Source: Raineya sp. (GTDB lineage: Bacteria > Bacteroidota > Bacteroidia > Cytophagales > Thermonemataceae). From it: a stretch of DNA of 64,000 nt. Shown here piece after piece: positions 61,840 through 64,000 of this stretch. The first letter of the stretch is position 1. Each line of letters begins with the position of its first letter. Made by a program: the position numbers and the translations under genes. Location: assembly GCA_025454915.1 (NCBI GenBank), contig JALONN010000006.1, forward strand, positions 62,001 to 126,000. Direction: 5' to 3'. The notes below the pieces were generated by a model. It was not told the DNA's origin and ran no database searches. It was given only the letters and a program-made list of their open reading frames with translations.

Positions 61840-64000
61840 ATGAAGGAAAAAGAAACTCCTTTGATGAAGCAATATAATTTGTTCAAAAAGAAATACCCTG
61901 GTGCATTATTATTATTTAGAGTTGGCGATTTTTATGAGACTTTTGGAGAAGATGCTGTAAAAGCCAGTAAAATATTAGGAATCGTTCTCACCAAACGGAA
62001 TAATGGAGGAACAGGAGAAACAGAACTGGCAGGCTTTCCACACCACGCATTAGATACTTACTTACCCAAACTTGTAAAAGCAGGTGAAAGAGTCGCTATT
62101 TGTGACCAGCTTGAAGACCCAAAATTAGCCAAAGGTTTAGTTAAAAGAGGTGTAACAGAGCTTGTTACACCTGGTGTATCATTCAATGATACTGTACTTG
62201 AAGTAAAACGTAATAATTATCTTTGTGCTATCACACCCTATAAAGATGTTTTTGGTTTGGCATTTTTAGATATTTCTACTGGCGAATTCATGGTTTCGCA
62301 AGGCTCTAAAGAATACGCTGATAAACTTCTACAAAGTTTACAACCCTCCGAAATACTATTTCCTAAACCTCAAAAATTACTTTTCAGAGAATTGTTTGGT
62401 GAAGATTTTAATACTTTTTTTGTAGATGACTGGGTTTTCCAAACAGATTTTGCTGAAAATAAGATAAAAGAACACTTCAAAACCCAAAGCACTAAAGGTT
62501 TCGGAGTTGAACATTTACCCATTGGGGTCATATCAGCAGGTGTCATTTTATATTATCTTACTGAAACTGAACATCATCAGGTAAGTCATATTTCCCAACT
62601 AACACGCCTAGAAGAAGAACGTTATGTTTGGCTGGATAAATTTACTATCAGAAATTTAGAACTTTTATTTCCACAACAAGAGAAAGGTGTTCCATTGGTA
62701 GATATTTTAGACCAAACACAAACCCCTATGGGTGGGCGTTTGCTTAGACGTTGGATAGCTCTTCCACTTAAAGAAATTAGTAAAATAGAAGAAAGGTTAG
62801 ATTTGGTAGATACTTTTGTTGCCAACACAGAACCTCTAGAAGTAATACGAGAGATTTTAGGGACAATTGGAGATTTGGAGCGTATGGTATCTAAAATTGC
62901 TTCCAAAAGGATTGGTCCCAAAGAATTAGTATTATTTAAGAAGGCTCTTGCTCAGGTAGAACCTATCAAAAAAGAGCTTGTCAATATGCTTTCAAATCTT
63001 CCTCCGAAGACACAAAGCATCCTACAGAAATTTGTTCAAAACTTACAAGACAGCCAAATTGTAGTAGATAAAATTCATATTACACTCAAAGATGATGCAC
63101 CTCTTACCTCTAATCAGGGGAAAATGATTCAGAGAGGTATTAATAAAGAGTTAGATGAATTGCATGAATTACTCAATTCTGGAAAAGAATATTTAGAGAA
63201 AATTACAGAAAGAGAAATTGAAAGAACAGGCATCAATAGCCTAAAAATACAGTTTAATAAGGTTTTTGGTTATTATTTGGAAGTTTCTAACGCCAACAAA
63301 CATAAAGTTCCAAATGACTGGACTCGCAAACAGACGCTTACCAATGCTGAAAGGTACATTACAGAAGAGTTGAAAGTTTATGAGGAAAAAATCTTAACAG
63401 CAGAAGAAAAAATCTTTGGAATTGAACAAATTCTTTTCCAAGAACTTGTCGATTTTTGTGCTACACAAATCACTATTGCTCAACAGAATGCAAAAGTTTT
63501 GGCAGGTTTGGATGTACTTGTATCTTTTGCCAAAATTAGCCATAAATTTAATTATACCAGACCAGAGATTAATGATTCTGACGTTTTAAACATCAAGGCT
63601 GGTAGACATCCCGTTATTGAACAACAACTGCCTATTGGAGAAAGTTATATTCCTAATGATGTATTCTTAGATACAGAAAGTCAGCAAATTATTATCATCA
63701 CAGGACCTAATATGGCAGGAAAATCAGCTTTGTTGCGTCAGACGGCTCTCATTGTTCTGATGGCTCAAATAGGTTGCTTCGTTCCTGCTGAAAAGGCTAA
63801 TATTGGTATCGTAGATAAGATATTTACAAGAGTTGGAGCTTCTGATAATATTGCCAAAGGAGAATCTACTTTTATGGTAGAAATGACGGAAACAGCCAGC
63901 ATTATGAATAATCTGAGTGGTAGAAGTTTGGTATTGATGGATGAAATAGGCAGAGGGACAAGCACTTATGATGGAATTTCTATTGCATGGAGCATTTTAG
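61840..64000 (+). CDS. mutS: DNA mismatch repair protein MutS (C-terminus cut by window edge)
   Basis: Open from the ATG at 61840 to the window edge (about 720 residues seen); absent from the ORF track because it is incomplete. Mismatch-recognition domain: 'LLLFRVGDFYETFGEDA' with the Phe-x-Glu pair. The connector, lever and clamp regions follow ('INSLKIQFNKVFGYYLEVSN' region with 'FGYYLEVS'). The ATPase begins with Walker A 'GPNMAGKSALLRQ' near residue 624, and Walker B 'VLMDEIGRGTSTYDG' lies just before the edge. Mismatch recognition and ATPase motifs are intact as far as visible. It is the MutS1 type rather than MutS2, as shown by the N-terminal domain. Confidence 0.96.
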   Translation, partial: MKEKETPLMKQYNLFKKKYPGALLLFRVGDFYETFGEDAVKASKILGIVLTKRNNGGTGETELAGFPHHALDTYLPKLVKAGERVAICDQLEDPKLAKGLVKRGVTELVTPGVSFNDTVLEVKRNNYLCAITPYKDVFGLAFLDISTGEFMVSQGSKEYADKLLQSLQPSEILFPKPQKLLFRELFGEDFNTFFVDDWVFQTDFAENKIKEHFKTQSTKGFGVEHLPIGVISAGVILYYLTETEHHQVSHISQLTRLEEERYVWLDKFTIRNLELLFPQQEKGVPLVDILDQTQTPMGGRLLRRWIALPLKEISKIEERLDLVDTFVANTEPLEVIREILGTIGDLERMVSKIASKRIGPKELVLFKKALAQVEPIKKELVNMLSNLPPKTQSILQKFVQNLQDSQIVVDKIHITLKDDAPLTSNQGKMIQRGINKELDELHELLNSGKEYLEKITEREIERTGINSLKIQFNKVFGYYLEVSNANKHKVPNDWTRKQTLTNAERYITEELKVYEEKILTAEEKIFGIEQILFQELVDFCATQITIAQQNAKVLAGLDVLVSFAKISHKFNYTRPEINDSDVLNIKAGRHPVIEQQLPIGESYIPNDVFLDTESQQIIIITGPNMAGKSALLRQTALIVLMAQIGCFVPAEKANIGIVDKIFTRVGASDNIAKGESTFMVEMTETASIMNNLSGRSLVLMDEIGRGTSTYDGISIAWSIL

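Noticed and set aside
62622-62921. Minus-strand ORF inside mutS
   Set aside because: Shadow of mutS in another frame; the mutS frame carries all expected motifs.
1-64000. CRISPR array, prophage, insertion sequence, tRNA or rRNA
   Set aside because: No regular direct repeats, transposase, integrase, phage structural genes or cloverleaf-like sequences were found on either strand by eye. A tRNAscan-SE and ISfinder search would settle this.

Overview
The window is AT-rich, densely coding DNA from a Bacteroidota bacterium, most likely order Cytophagales; the genus cannot be read from the sequence. Four things support this. Several promoters fit the Bacteroidota form TTTG/TTG-N19-21-TAnnTTTG, best seen before rplU at 7999-8029. 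A large secreted protein ends in a type IX secretion (T9SS) type A sorting domain. PurM and the arginine decarboxylase match the forms I know from Bacteroidota. SpoIIM, RNase Y, ZapA and a SiaABC-like module also occur together. I found no tRNA, rRNA, insertion sequence, prophage or CRISPR array, and no gene-free stretch over 300 bases.

Layout. 1-11.4 kb: a truncated TPR histidine kinase, aroB, an SCP2-like protein, a lone nuoH, a phosphoesterase lipoprotein, a 'DLGY' lipoprotein, two unknown genes, rplU-rpmA, a YiiX-like protein and dapA. 11-14.6 kb (minus): a tightly packed run of secreted metallopeptidase, secreted serpin, purM and a small membrane protein. 14.7-25 kb: an alpha/beta hydrolase, a lone nuoF, a membrane-anchored probable pseudokinase, an IMPACT-family protein, a carboxypeptidase-regulatory-like secreted protein, a glycosyltransferase, a polytopic membrane protein, hisIE and hisS. 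26-29.3 kb: acyl-CoA synthetase and a cyclase-family hydrolase. 29.3-32.9 kb (minus): five secreted or lipoprotein genes built from two paralogous families of unknown function, with a sixth relative at 5.3-6.2 kb. 32.9-41.8 kb (minus): a GAF membrane protein, a SiaA-like sensor phosphatase, a SiaB kinase, a SiaC phosphoprotein and a 1070-residue ABC transporter. 41.9-44.5 kb: divergent arginine decarboxylase and arginase. 44.5-48.8 kb: a 1439-residue T9SS cargo protein with three copies of one domain and a G9 tract. 49-55.5 kb: PPK2, recF, purine nucleoside phosphorylase, a LURP-one-like protein, a DECR-type SDR and a histidine kinase homologue lacking its phospho-acceptor His. 55.5-64 kb: RNase Y, ZapA and a coiled-coil partner, an AlbA_2 protein, SpoIIM, MATE, rplY and truncated mutS.

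What stands out. Much of the window is housekeeping. The accessory parts are the DLGY/GFKR gene cluster, the SiaABC partner switch with no SiaD beside it but an ABC transporter downstream, the metallopeptidase-serpin pair, two signalling proteins with lost catalytic residues, and the possibly phase-variable T9SS surface protein. All functional assignments come from reading motifs by eye; no database search was run.
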